From positions 806,001-870,000 of the forward strand of contig MCGE01000014.1 of assembly GCA_002105175.1 (NCBI GenBank): DNA of 64,000 nt, given 5' to 3'. The notes below the pieces were generated by a model that was not told the DNA's origin, searched no databases, and saw only the letters and a list, made by a program, of their open reading frames with translations. This document shows, one piece after another, positions 46,601 through 59,139 of this stretch; positions within the stretch are counted from its first letter, which is position 1; each line of letters starts with the position of its first letter. Source of the DNA: Absidia repens. Its lineage: Eukaryota > Mucoromycota > Mucoromycetes > Mucorales > Cunninghamellaceae. A program made the position numbers and the translations under genes.

Positions 46601-49072
46601 CTAATTTGGCAATATCCTAAGAACAGTACCCTTTCCCTTTGTCCTTCCTTCACGGAAAATCTATAACAAATGTGATTATTAGTATAAGAGATTCTATATT
46701 CCCATTGTCTCATAATTCATACCAGTTTAGCACCTTCACATAAGTATTCAGGGTGTTGCACAAATTCGAATTGCTGAATAAAATAAAAATTAATACAGTT
46801 AGTAACATTGACATAATCAAGGTAGCTATATCCCCTTTTCTTCCTGGTATTAATATCAACATTAGTCTTACCACTATTGCCCGATCACCTGTTCTTAAAA
46901 CCTTTTGTTCCAAATTGATGATCTGTGCCGTTTGCCGTACTGAACCACAATGCACCATTGCTTGATATTTTTGCTTGATTGTGGTAGAGTGATACAATAT
47001 TCGAATTTCAGCTTCAAACCGCCTCGAGACCTTGGGTAGTGGCTGATCCTTGTCGTATGCTAATAATACCTGCCCCTTCCGAACCATCTTTCGTCGTACG
47101 TTTTTCAGAGCAAATGTCACACTTTGTCCCGCCCGAGCCACTGGTACCGACACCCTTTTTCGATGAATGCTTTTGATGGTAGATACTGCAAAATTTCCAG
47201 AAAAATCAGGTCCATAAATCACTTTGTCACCAACATGAACTACGCCAGATTTCAAACAGCCAGAGACCACCGTACCAACAAAAGGGACAGAGAAGATATC
47301 ATTGATTTCATAATGTAGAGGGTCACCGGTATCATACTTCGTAAGAGGTGGTAAAATATTAAGATAGTTCCGAAGTAAATCCAAGCCTTCACCTGTCACA
47401 TTGCTAATTTGGAATATTGGGCAAAGGCGTGCGCTTACAAAGTGTTGCTATATATATGTAATAAAAACGGACGATTAGATTCATTAACATCAAAAGGGGC
47501 AAAATATGATTATGATTTTTTTTTATTGTTCTTACGGCGCTATTGACAACATCATCATTCGTCTTCACCAAGAGAGGAAATTTCTGGCATGCCTTTGACT
47601 TGAGTATTGACCGAAGATTTTTGAGAGTTTCAGCCAACACATTAGGGGGTGTCCGATCAATCTTCGTTACCACAACAAATAAAGGAATGCCAAGGGATAA
47701 TGCCAAACCCAAATGTTCTTTTGCCATGCCTATAACCCCAGCATTACCACCAACAAGAAGCATAACAAATTCAGGGAAGTTTCCGGTCATACCAAATACA
47801 GTTGTCTGAATAAAAAAATAAAAGAATAAGAAAAGAGTTTCTGTGTCGGATGCTTTTTGAGACCCTGTCATTTTTACCTTGAGATATTTTTCATGACCCG
47901 CTAAATCAACAAAGCTCAAGATCTTGGAAGCTTTATCCATAACTTCGTCCCACGTTAGCTTTCGGCCAGTATTTCCAGGGCTCACCACCACCTGTGATTT
48001 AGAATTAAAGCCAAGAATTTCACCTCCAACGCTCGATGTCCGCCCTGATTCTATTTCATGAGGATGCCTAGAACCCACCCCCGGAAAAAATCAGTTAGCA
48101 CTGTAACGCTATGATTTGGCTTTATAAACCTTCGTTTACCTGAATAGATTCACCCGAGCTTTGCCTCGACCATCGTCCAATATGCCTAAAAAAAAGTAAT
48201 ATCATTTAGTTTCGATTGAGTTTCGTTGTGTTCATTTGCTATATCCAACCTTTCGTCAAAACACCTAGCGTAGTCGACTTTCCAGAGTCCTAAAATGTAA
48301 ATCAAAGTGAGTAATGAATATAACAAATCAACCCCTTCCTCCCATCTTCCCAATGTTTCCTTGGTTCATACCACATTGCCCACCACTGCTACCCGAATTT
48401 CTAACAGATCTTCGACGGACGTTGACTTGTTTCGAATCATCAAGTGCCCACCAGTGCCATTGGCCTTCTTCTTGTCGTTGCTTTTACCATCAGCAGTCAC
48501 CAAAGTGTCAATGTCCGTATATTCAGTATCTAGTTTGTCCATCACCTGATCCATTGTCTTCAAGCACTGGGTGTATTCTTCTTTTGTCAGTTGCATAGAC
48601 GTACCGTCAACTGTAGTGAAATACAAAAAATCCCATGATGTTTAACGGTTAGTCAATGTCATTCACTACTGTACAGGACTAATTTACTGTAAATGTTTTT
48701 GCAACGACCTACCTTCAGATCCAATTTCGAATAATACTTCCCCACCTCCGTCTTTCATACGCGTTAATATATTGTCTTTCAAAAAAGTAATGTCGTCGTG
48801 TGTACTGGTTAATAATCGTGCCTATTGATAGGAGGAGACAAGAAAGACCGGTCAGAAGTACATTCTTTATTACCTGGCACACATTTCAATTTTCATACTT
48901 TAAGAGTGCGTTGTTCATCGTCCCCACCATCGCTATCGCCATCCCCATCATCGTTGTCCGATAACCTGCGTTCGGGATTATATAGCAGCTGCTGTGAGTC
49001 CAAAGATATTGACGTCAAACGGGTGTTGATACTTTCCGCGGTCTTCGCCTGATTTTCAATATTGATGGTCAT
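46601..49072 (-). CDS. GTPBP1/GTPBP2-like translational GTPase
   Basis: EF-Tu-related GTPase of the GTPBP1/2 family, linked to ribosome rescue and mRNA surveillance. Exons: 49072-48899, 48821-48713, 48610-48372, 48289-48250, 48185-48140, 48067-47878, 47805-47536, 47447-46872, 46773-46723 and 46660-46601; 1755 nt, 584 residues. G1 is [18 protein letters not shown], split by an intron after GNV; switch/G3 is [20 protein letters not shown]4 is [10 protein letters not shown]. Preceding [20 protein letters not shown] is typical of this family. Beta-barrel domains follow: [34 protein letters not shown] and the C-terminal [20 protein letters not shown]. The acidic N terminus ([15 protein letters not shown]) is unstructured. 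It is distinct from eEF1A and Hbs1 by these motifs. Confidence 0.94.
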
Positions 49073-49708
49073 AGAATGATTAGCAGTTTTTTAAATAAAA
49101 ATGAATATTCAGTAAAGTAATTTATGATAGAAAGAAGGAATTGTTTTTTCTTACTAGTTCTATTTATGTATGTGCAATTCACGGCGGGCTTTTAAAAAAC
49201 ATCTGCTGCGAAACCCGATACATGGTGAGTCAATCCTAGCAAAAAAAAAAAAATAGTAATGGCTGAATATATAAAACTGCGGTAGTCGTTATGTATGTCA
49301 TTCGGCATTGCATTGGATAAGGAGATGACTTGAGGCAACAGCCAATGACACTTCCTCATTAGTTAAAATATCATCCGTGAGAAGAATACTCCCGTGTTAC
49401 AAAAGGCAACAATGATATGACGATGGGCTTCTAATATAATTCGCGTATTTAAAGGTAGACACTTGCAGCAGTGCTCATGTGATTCAATAAAATAGTTCAG
49501 GAAATTCAATCGCCAGTGCTAATTTCAGTCTGGCGATTTAATGGTCTTACATTTGATTCACTATTTTACTTTGAAAATGGGATGTCAATGGACATCGGCA
49601 TGAGCTGTTTAATGCAGCGCTCATTGAATCGTTGAGGATCTTTTTTTTTTTTAGTCACGAGGGAGCTCCGAAAATTCCATTCTTTTTACTCTCTTTTCTT
49701 TATCTCGA
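49073..49708. other. Intergenic between GTPase gene and pseudogene
   Basis: Upstream region of the GTPBP1-like gene and of the former aminopeptidase-like gene. No repeats of note apart from short A and T runs; no gene is seen. Confidence 0.5.
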
Positions 49709-50190
49709 ATGTCGATCCCTCTATTAAAAACTATTGACAGCAGAAATGCTCCAGTAGAAGCGTTGAAAAAGAACAGAACCAACTACGATGGATTAGTAGT
49801 ACTCTTCTAAGACAAGACCAAGCTTCCCTCAATTGTGCCAACCTTCCAACGCTACGTTGAACTCGACCAAAGTTTCAAGAAAACCATTCAAGTCATTTTC
49901 CCAACGATCAAAGACCGTATTCTCGTGTTCTCATTGCACCGATTGGTACGATTTCCTCGGATATTGATGATGCTCGTCGATTCAAAGGTAATAGTAAGAA
50001 AAAAAATTCACACCTACACCTTGAGAAGCGGTCAAGAAGAGGGGATAATATACTTACCTATTTTATTCATCTGCTTTTCAGATACTGCCTTTCAAGCTGG
50101 GAAGCATACCTTGCAAGCGGTTTTTTTGAATCCTTTCATTTGCTTTGCAGGCGTTCCTGTTAACCATGATACGCTGTTGAGTACTGTGGG
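49709..50190 (+). pseudogene. N-terminal fragment of an M17-type aminopeptidase-like gene
   Basis: ATG at 49709 starts SIPLLKTIDSRNAPVEALKK, then NYDGLVVLF, which meets TAA at 49808. The same frame continues DKTKLPSIVPTFQRYVELDQ and TIQVIFPTIKDR. After 49918 the homologous reading moves to another frame (SRVLIAPIGTISSDIDDARR FK), then a GT-AG intron (49988-50081) leads in phase to DTAFQAGKHTLQAVFLNPFI. The fragment stops at an A-rich tract near 50190, just before repeat copy E. The pattern resembles the N-terminal domain of M17 leucyl aminopeptidases, including a DDARRF-like motif; no catalytic domain is present. One stop, one frameshift and loss of the 3' part mark it as a pseudogene. Family assignment is moderate. 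Confidence 0.55.
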
Positions 50191-50289
50191 GTACTACAAA
50201 AAAAAAAAAAAAAAAACCAAAAAAAAACCACCATCTACCGACTGCTTTTATAAGAAGACTGATCCGATGGTGAATACTCTAAATAAAGG

Positions 50290-51440
50290 AGGGTTTCCCT
50301 TTTTGTATCCAAATTAGTCAAATCCTCACAACAGACGAAAAAAAAAAACACATTTCAAATCCAGCACACGTGAATTTTTATTTATTCCCAATTTTTTTTC
50401 CCTCTCCTCTTTCTTTTCATTTCTTCTTTTTTCCTTCTTTTCATTTCTTAACCATTCAGCTTTTTTGAGGTTATGTTGGACTTAGATTAATATCAGGACT
50501 AGTTTAGAAAGAGTTTCAGCTAAGGGATAACAAGAGGCATGGGGAAGCTCTTTCATTTTGCATCTAGGATCTGATGGCACCCACCGATTACTTGGCTTTT
50601 CGGAGCCTTCATTAGCTTAGTTTAATGTTAGCTTGTCCATAGTTTTATCTATATCTGAATAAAATATGTCTTTTTTTACTTGTTTCAGTGAAAAATTGTC
50701 CCATTAGACTTTCACATCTCTTGTGCAATAGATCCTGGGTTTATTACCGTTGCCGCTTTTAATTAATGTGGAACATTGTTGTGCTTCAATAAAAGATATT
50801 CCTGTAGCTTTTCTCATAACAGCTACAGTATATTACCCCATTTTTAAAGTGATTAGTACTGACCACTCTCCAGATCTCGCGTTAGTCTCCTTCATGCTAG
50901 CTTCATTAGATCCCTAGATTACTGTTCACCTTCGTAGTTTACGCTTATGCTTCAATAAAATATACCCTTCGTTTGTTTTATTTAACAACCAACCCCTACT
51001 ATCATACTCATTGGATATTGAACAATATTCTTTTATTTTTGGTACATCATATAATATGCTATGGATAAAATATTATACCATATACGATTATGACCTCGGT
51101 GACGACTCGAATGAAATTCGGAGCAACCTGCATTACTTCGTTAGTTAGCAATCTTTGCGAGTATTCTTCAAGGTATCTCTAACGTCTATGATATTCAAAG
51201 CGTCTGATAGTCAATGGCGGAGAATTAGAAATAATAATATTGTTCAATTGATATGTTTGTACGATGTTTTTATGCTTTTTGACAATCACATGTGATGTAA
51301 CTTGCGCAACTGCTTCGAGACCGGTTACAGCATTCCTCCACCATTGTTTTATAGTAAACCCTACTATTTTTTACTGAAAATTCCTCAGTCTAGGCTCAGT
51401 TCCCCAATCAAAATTTTCAAAGCCAATCTAAATTTCAAAT
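50290..51440 (+). repeat. Dispersed CACGTG-box repeat, copy E
   Basis: Box CAAATCCAGCACACGTGAAT at 50356 with CACGTG at 50367-50372, then a pyrimidine tract and the core (GGACTAGTTTAGAAAGAGTT, then GAGGCATGGGGAAGC) at 50495-50550. The downstream part (ACTTCGTTAGTTAGCAATC near 51135, TCAGTTCCCCAATCAAA near 51400) matches copy F near 59985 and 60130, so these two copies share more than 1 kb. Confidence 0.75.
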
Positions 51441-51699
51441 AAACATTGTTGTATTTACATTTTTATTTATCACAAAGGTATGAGTTTAAATAATACTGCT
51501 TCTACATGGTTTTTTTTTTTTTGGTGTGGGAGGGGAGACGGTCATTGACGATGAAATTTTCTTCGACTATGATCAAAGATACAGTTATACAGTAGGCAAC
51601 TAATAATGACAATTTCCAAAAAAAAAAAAAAAAAAAAAAGTGATAAATATAGACGGGTTTATTCACTAATAATGACCATTCCCAAAAAAAAGAAAGAAG

Positions 51700-51880
51700 A
51701 AGAAAATGAGTGATATATATAAACGGTTTTATTCTTTGAATAAAAATTTAGTATGATAGTGGAAGAATGTCACTACAATGCAATAAAGCACTTTTCAATG
51801 GTTCTGAGTGATTTTATTTGCGACCATTCCCTTGGTCGACAGCACACTGAGTGATAAAGATTTTATCCCAGGGGCAGTAC
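51700..51880 (+). repeat. Repeat-2 element, copy 2
   Basis: Contains AACGGTTTTATT, AATGGTTCTGAGTGATTTTA, TTTGCGACCATTCCCTTGG and GACAGCACACTGA. The order matches the copies near 37.0 and 60.5 kb. Confidence 0.55.
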
Positions 51881-52122
51881 ACCATGAATGCGAGAAGGCG
51901 ACTAATATCTAGAAAAACGAAAGCAATGCACACAACAGCGACTATAACAGTAACAACAGCAGTTGTGGAAGACATATAATGTTCAATGTTAAATGTATTG
52001 CTTTATTATGAAAATGCAGATTGAAATAAATATGATAAATGTAGGATGTAAACTAATATGAGAGTATGAGAATTTGGGCGGTATAAATGTAAAAAATAAA
52101 AGTAAAAAAGGAAGAGGACTAT

Positions 52123-53521
52123 CTAGCATTTGCATGAGTAAGGTGGGGGAGGGGTAATAATATTTTGACGGACAGTCATCCATTCGGGTCTAGTGAGCTG
52201 CTTGCATTTTTTCTTATATTCCAGATAGCATGGACATAAAAAGAATCCAGAAGATCGATTGGCGGCATCATCATCACCCATGTCATCACTATCGACAGTT
52301 GAATCGTGTTGAGAAGCATCGTAAGAAGGCAGGGTGGCATAATCCTCTTTAAGTCGACAGTCCAGAATCGTAATGGGTGTATCCAGGTGTACCGAAGTCC
52401 GTAAAATACCTTTCTTCCCTTCCTCAACTTTTGTATCATTGTTATCTTGATCATGTTCATGTTCTTGAGGGAAGGAAATTTCGATGTTGATTTTCAAAAA
52501 ATGAGCGAAGTGCATTTCGTTGTAAGTTGTGGTGTGATTGAGATGAACACAGTTTGGTAAAGTGAAGACAAACCGATATTGGAACGGAGTGGCGGTCAAT
52601 GGGATATGAGCATTCTTGGTGGTAAGGGATCGACGCAAATTGATCAAGTTAACATCGTTCGGCGGTGCAAAGGCTGACATGGAAGTATCAGCTATGTTGT
52701 GGGCACTGTGAAATGGGAGCTTGTAATCATGTAGTTCACCACGCCGAGCATCAAATTCAGGCAGTTGGTACACCCGTTTTTCAGTCAAAAGCACAGATAG
52801 ACTTTCCAGATGGACATGTTTTCGATGAGGTGCAAGGACAACAGTGATAGGGAATTGAGTACCAGAAGATGCCATGGATTTTTCAATAAAGATAGTCGCA
52901 TCACACTGAGGTAGTTTTCGTTCCACCAAAATAGACGGATTAGCCAGAGAGTGAGTAGCAAGAGCTTGGTCGGACCATGATAGTGCACGCAACAATAGGA
53001 TTTGACGCCGGCATCGAAGATTCACTGTTCCCATACCTACACGATGGACTGTACCCGACACATAGTAATACACCTTGGCGAGTTCGTCTTCAATCGTTTC
53101 AACAAGTCGGTTTGATAAAAGAAATTCGAAGGGCCAGCGATGTAGACCGGCTGGTAAGGTTCGATCGGTGTCTTCCGGTAATGAATGTAGTATGATATTT
53201 TGTTCGTGGATAGTCTTTTCATGGTACAGCTTGCTTCCACGAGGTCCAAGTCCTAATAATAATAATAATAATAATAATAATGTTTAATATATGTCGACTA
53301 AATAATACCGTTTAGCGTTACTCACCTTCTGGCCACAGCATGTGTGATTTCCCTACTAGTTTGACAACCACAGAAGATGCCAAAATAGGTTTTGACAGAA
53401 CTAATTCCACTTCACCTCGTACAACCCCAGTGGCAGCATCGGTTTCAGGACCAATTATTACCACCGGTTCGGCAAGTTCTATAGAAAGTTGATGGCTTGC
53501 TGAGAAAAAAGGAACAGGCAT
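52123..53521 (-). CDS. Arrestin-related adaptor with PPxY motif
   Basis: Exons 53521-53326 and 53252-52123 join in phase to 441 residues. The arrestin N-terminal sandwich begins HQLSIELAEPVVIIGPETD and continues with GEVELVLSKPILASSVVVKL, TLPAGLHRWPFEFLLSNRL and KVYYYVSGTVHRVGMGT. The C-terminal sandwich includes PITVVLAPHRKHVHLESLSV. Near the end are LPSYDASQ and the terminal PPPPYSCKC; PPxY motifs recruit Rsp5/NEDD4-type ubiquitin ligases, so the protein probably directs ubiquitination of membrane transporters, as fungal ART proteins do. The start at 53521 lies in an open frame and needs no upstream exon. The 53-nt part of the intron holds (AAT)9. Confidence 0.88.
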
Positions 53522-54807
53522 GTGTTGTAAATAGATAAAATAAAAAATAAAGAGAAACCAAGTGGAAAATTTTTTTCCATCCCCTTTTGAGGTCAAAGCT
53601 TTGTCGGCGCTTCAAAAAAATTACATTGCCTGTCATTCGTTTCGTTTTTTATTTTTCATAGTATAATTTGTTATATTATCTTCATCAACGTTTAATAAAC
53701 CTATACTACTATAATATATGCTACGATGATTATAATTATTAGTGGTTTTTTTTCCCCCCTCATCTACTTTAACGCTGAATAGGCGTGAGAAAGCGGAGCT
53801 GAATATTTACTAAGGGTTCAAGTTGTCTCGGCTCAACGAATTATCGGGTGACATTTTCGGGATCTACTAGTTTTTTCGAAAGTCAAGAGCAAAACTAAGG
53901 AACACACAATTTTCCTTTCTTTCGAACACAATGTATCAAATACATACACACATACATATGCAGCATATATATTTGGCATTATGGATCTATTTTTGACGAT
54001 CATCATAGTGTTCATCATGCTTTAATAAAGCAATCATTGATCACATCGTGTTTGCAGAAGGAACTTGTGTCACATTTTGGCTGAAAATATATATGATCCA
54101 CGCTCAATTTACACGAAGCACAATATTTTATAAACGTTGACCAGACGCACAGCTTTTTTTTTTCTAAAAAAGTACGTTTTCCTAAACTATGTCTGCCTAG
54201 TCCAGGGTCCTTTGATATTGATGATCAATCCAGCTTAGATATATCATTCCATATATGATTGGCCCGAGGTTGTTCCACCTACCCGCGCTAGAGTGTGTAT
54301 ACATTTAAGTCTTCACCTGCATTTTGTCTATCCCTTCGCTTTTTTTCTTTCTTTTTCTTTTTTCTTTTACTTAGTTGGCCAAAATATTGCCCACTCAAAA
54401 AAGAAAGGTCACTCGAGCGTCTCTTCGTAAAACTAGACACCTAGCGCAGATAATGGAATCCAGCAGTCTAGTAGTCGAAGCTTTATTTTATTCAAATTTA
54501 TTTTTGCAATCGAATTTGGTGTATATTTGATTGGGTTTTGAGTTGACTCGTGAATTTTCGGATTTATTGAAAGGAGAAGAACGGGAAAGGGAGTATGATA
54601 TTAAAACACCGAAGGACTGGCATTGATTGGCTGATTCGAAGTCTAGTGAGGAGGAAAACCATGACGTCCGCTCAACATTCACGCTGCTGGGTGGGGACCC
54701 TAGATGAAATATTTTTCAGCGCCTAGTCGATTTTTTTTTCTTCCACTACATCTTTTTTTAATCTAACTTCTCCACTTCCCCACTCTTTTTTTTTTTTTAA
54801 TCATACA
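53522..54807. other. Divergent intergenic region (arrestin / SDHC)
   Basis: About 1.3 kb between divergent starts. No repeats of the main families and no supported gene. T/C-rich leader tracts precede SDHC (54345-54375 and 54730-54800). Confidence 0.5.
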
Positions 54808-55645
54808 ATGCTGGCAACACGTTCCATCTTGAAGACTGTGGCTCAAAGTATGTTTTGTCTATGAAAAATCGAAATGGTTCACTGTATTAACTTGCTATAT
54901 CATTCGTTTTTTTTTTTTATAGATCCTAGCACTCGAAACATTGCTTTCAAGAATGTTGCTGCTGCTCCCCTGGGCGTAAGGTAGACCAATGCCAAAAACA
55001 TATTTGTATATAAAATTATACTTATTAACTGTGCTTCTATCTATATTAGACACTTCAATGCTTCTCCCATCAGCAAAGCTCAATCCCCTGATGCCGAATC
55101 TGAAATCTTGCGCCAACAACGTAAATTCAGACCTGTGTCTCCTCACTTACAAATTTACCAACCTCAAATCACCTGGTATTTGTCTGGTCTTCACAGAATT
55201 ACTGGTGCAGCTTTAGGTGGTGGTAAGTACTGGTCCTATTGAAATATTTTTATTGATATGTATTGACGTGTTTTTTTATATATATATATAGCTTTCTATT
55301 TGGCTGCCATGGGTTATCTTGCCGCTCCTTCTCTTGGTGTGACTATTGATACCGCCAGCGCTGTTTCTGCTGTTGCTGCTGCTCCTGTTGCTGCCAAGGT
55401 CCTTGCTAAAACTACTTTGGCCGCTCCTTTTGTCTTCCACAGTTTGAATGGTATTCGACATTTGGTAAGTAGCATCATTTTCTATGGAGGAAAGCACAGA
55501 TTGTTTACTGAGTCCGTCCCTTTTCGTTAATAATGCTTAGTTCTGGGATGCTACCAAGTTTGTTGATATCAAGAATGTATACAAGACCGGTTATGCTGTT
55601 CTCGGTGGTACCGTTGTGGGCACCTTATACTTGGCTAGTTTATAA
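54808..55645 (+). CDS. SDH3: Succinate dehydrogenase cytochrome b subunit (SDHC/Sdh3)
   Basis: Membrane anchor and haem-binding subunit of respiratory complex II in the inner mitochondrial membrane. Exons 54808-54847, 54923-54980, 55050-55222, 55292-55464 and 55541-55645 total 549 nt, 182 residues. The N terminus [20 protein letters not shown] is a typical mitochondrial presequence. [20 protein letters not shown] is the ubiquinone-site signature, [20 protein letters not shown] the first membrane helix, [19 protein letters not shown] contains the axial haem-ligand His motif, and [18 protein letters not shown] is the last helix. Codon use is strongly biased towards pyrimidine-ending codons, as expected for a well-expressed gene. 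AATAAA follows at 55705. Confidence 0.96.
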
Positions 55646-56476
55646 ATAATTTAGTTAGTTATGTGTCTCTGTGTGTTTATTTTTATGACATGATATGATA
55701 TTGAATAAATTCCTTTTTTTTTTTTGAAATCATGATCTTTATTTTATGGCATATGGGAATGATAGTGTTGGTAGTGCTGCTATTGTATGAGTTTGGGAGG
55801 ACTTGCCGTGATATATCTGTTTGACTAAATCTCGGATATGACGCCAAGGTTTGATTCATGCTTTGCTTCAGTACATAAAAAATGCTGATAAATGCGCCGT
55901 TTCTCCTGTTTTATATTGGAAGGCGCCAGTCCCGGCCTTGATGATATGATGTAAGTTCAATGGCAATCATTTAAATATGTACCAACGGAGCTTTATTTTC
56001 AAGGACCATTTTTATCACGAAGCACTTGTATCAAATAGACCATATTTATTAGTAATAATTCAGATCACTTTATTGTCATTGTACCTGAAATTGTTTCGAA
56101 CATTATGATATGATATCAACAAGGCTAACGAAAGCGATGATTCATTTTAATGTAGTGTTTCTTTCTAAGTGGGAAGACAGTCCTCGCCAATCACCGTAGT
56201 TACCTTTATTATTTTATTGTTATCATGACCAGTTGTTTTATATACTGTATATTTGATTACTGTTTTATCCTTAATAAAAAGGTTTCTTCAAATCTTATTA
56301 TTTACAGCATACTTATTTTCACAGGAAACTCGTGGCACGCAGTCTGTAGAAGGGAAAAAAAAAGTAGTTATATAAGGCACATTTTTTTATGCTGAGTTTA
56401 ATATATTTCTTTTCACTTTTTTCACTTTTGCACTTTTTCACTTTTCACTTTTTCTACATATCCTCCTCACACCGGT
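55646..56476. other. Intergenic downstream of SDHC
   Basis: 3' flank of SDHC and the upstream region of the F-box gene. AATAAAAAGG at 56273 and TATATAAGG at 56369 are candidate polyadenylation and TATA elements. A CACTTTT-type tandem run lies at 56414-56450. No gene is seen. Confidence 0.5.
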
Positions 56477-58873
56477 ATGGTACACCGAAACTCGGTCCAA
56501 AAACTTGTACAGCCTTTAAGGAAGCTATCCTTTTTATCTACAATGCCATCGAAAAGGTAAAGGAAAAAAAATGGCAAGTGTGAATAGTAGGCAATCTTAC
56601 AATTGCGGTTATTCTCTTTTTTATTTTTTATATAGCAACTTGACGTTGGTTCCAGAAGAAGACGAAGGAAGCAGTCATCAGCAACTCGAAGAATGTGAGC
56701 AACAAGACATCATCGCAGCATTACCTTACGAACTCGCACTGTATGTATTCTCTCTACTTTGCTTTGACGAGCTTGTTCAAGTACAATTGGTAAGACCATA
56801 AATAAAAAGGAGGAATGGTAGTACAAAACAAGGCGATAAGAACTAGGATTCAATGGTATCAGCAAATTCTTACGATCTCTTCTCAAGGCTTGTAGGTTAT
56901 GGTGTCGAATAGCAAGGGATCCTTCTTTGTGGAAGTTCCGATGCGTGGCGATAACTCAAAAACACGACGACCTATGTTCCCTCGGTGACGATATGATGGA
57001 AAATATTCATGACGATCAACTTCCCCGACAAAGAAAATTTGTACGACAGCAACAACACCATAGTCTTCCATGGCCAACACGATATTGCCGACTTCAAACT
57101 AGACTGAATTGGAAACTTGGTGCCGTACAACGAGTCCACTTGATTAGTGAACTTTCTAGTAGTCGAATATTATCTGTGAAACTCAAAGAAAAGTTATTGC
57201 TGGTATTATCTGAAGTAAGTTTATGCAGATGGGGAAAAAACGAAAAAAAGAGGTGGTACCATACATTGTACTCTGATATAACACTACATACTCATTTCAT
57301 ACTCATTTTTGTATCTTTTTTTATATTTTATTTATTTATTTACAGGACAATGCTGTACGACTTTATGAACATGGTGATAATGGATTTGGATTGCGGCATA
57401 TATGGCAATTTGGGGACCCTTCTCAACAACAAAACAAGGTGGAATGTGTTGATTTATTACCGGATATCAATACTATGGTTGTGGCACTACGCGGATCGTA
57501 AGTTTTATAAAGTGACACGAAAAGATATCACATGCAAAGGTGGAGTGATCAATAACTGATATGAATATTTATCTTTTAGGAAATGCATATTTTATGACAC
57601 ATCGAAAACTTCTACCGATCCAATACAGGTTTTGAAAGGGGGGACCCACGCTTGGTTTGTTCCGGATTCTATCTCTCTTAGTCGTGAGTATTTTGCAGTA
57701 TCTGGTCGGAAGCCCTCGGCGGTTTTTGTGTGGAAATGGAGGAAAGGCGTTCGCTTATCCAACAAGGTAGATAACAAGGGAAAAAAAAAAAGGATCGACA
57801 AAACATACTGATCATTTTGTTATAAGGCCTTCGACAATCAACCCCATAGTGTACAGATATCGGGCGATCACTTGATTACAGCTAGTGTGGATGGTACAGT
57901 ACACGTGTTCGATATCCTGGACGAAAAGAACATCAAGATTTTCCAACTGCCATCATGTAGCATTCCCACCATTAATTATGACGGCGGACTATACCTATCT
58001 GTGGCACCTTTTACTTCACGATGTCTACACCAATTTTCCTGGAATCCACGGAAACGACCCACTACGCCAACACTAGAGGAATCATCTCCGTCAACTTCCA
58101 CCTCTTCTGCATCGTCATCCTTGTCATCTGGTTCCTATGAACACAGTAACAGCACCACACAACGAGAACGCCAGCCTACTCCGCAGCCATCAACATCTGC
58201 ACCTCATCCCTCACAACACCAAACTATAAAACGCCGATTTTCTGCCTCTTTTGGATTATTAAATTTAGCGAAAAGAAAGTGGAATGGCAATAAAACGTCC
58301 TCTATCTCGGCTTCGTCCACCTTTTCATTCTCATCATCATCAACATCAACGAACACGGCATCTCACCACCCATCATCAACATCCAAACTGACACGAATTC
58401 GCCGCCATTCATCTTACAATGATTACGGGTACGCTTGTCAAGCACGGACTGAACAATACATCAAACAAAAAATGGACCAAGGACTGATACCAATAATACC
58501 ACCGACACAGCAGCCTGACTTTGATCTACCACTGACTCTACGACGCACCATTCGAACATCACCATTGGGTCAAACGGCAGCAGAAATTGTGAATGTGACC
58601 AGCTATCAAGACTATATCAGCACCGTGAATCGCCGAGGGGATATTGCGATCTACAAAAAAGATGGTACCATGGCAGCACGAGTTCAGCAACACGGCAACG
58701 ATTCGTTATGGATGGAAGATGTTCGTTCGCCATTTGCACGGGATGATGATGATTACAGTGATGGTTACAATTTTGTTCGTTCTCGCCTACAAATGGGCTC
58801 CATGGGACTGGTATATGGTGGAAGAAGTGGATCGCTCTGGTGGCTGGATTTTAGTGTGAAATCAATTCTGTAA
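56477..58873 (+). CDS. F-box protein with WD40-like C-terminal half
   Basis: Exons 56477-56556, 56636-56789, 56888-57214, 57346-57497, 57580-57766 and 57827-58873 total 1947 nt, 648 residues. The F-box is DIIAALPYELALYVFSLLCF with DELVQVQLACRLWCRIARDP and SLWKFRCVA (about residues 50-90), expected to bind Skp1 in an SCF ubiquitin ligase. Blade-like strands follow: AVRLYEHGD, CIFYDTSK, YFAVSGRKPSAVFVWKW, LITASVDGTVHVFDILD and DYISTVNRRGDIAIYKKDG. A long Ser/Thr-rich insert (about residues 370-500) interrupts the propeller region. The propeller is divergent, so WD40-like is the safe call. The substrate is unknown. The start is the first ATG that joins in phase with the next exon. Confidence 0.85.
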
Positions 58874-59139
58874 CGTGACTATAAGTAGAATAGCTAGAAC
58901 TATTTTTCTATATCCCCTCCCCTCCTTTTTTATTTTTTTTTTATTTTTTTTTTATTTATTATTGCTTCATCAATAAATAATATACCTCCATGTTATGATA
59001 TCAATTTATTCCTTATGTCAATAAAATCTATGCCATTATTTTCTGTCCAAAAAAAAAAAAAGAAAAAGAAAAAAAAAAAAACTATACTGTACTGTATGTT
59101 ATAGTGCAGTTCAGCAAGAAAGTAGACAAAAATTCGGTC

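Larger units (their letters stand above)
50191..52122. other. Intergenic, repeat copy E and repeat-2 element
   Basis: No gene is seen. Holds the plus-oriented repeat copy E (about 50290-51440), poly-A and poly-T runs near 51510 and 51620, the repeat-2 element (51700-51880), and the 3' flank of the arrestin gene. Confidence 0.6.

Noticed and set aside
53445..53636. Upstream first exon for the arrestin gene
   Set aside because: The frame from ATG 53521 is already open and in phase, so no extra exon is needed; candidate upstream donors are weak.
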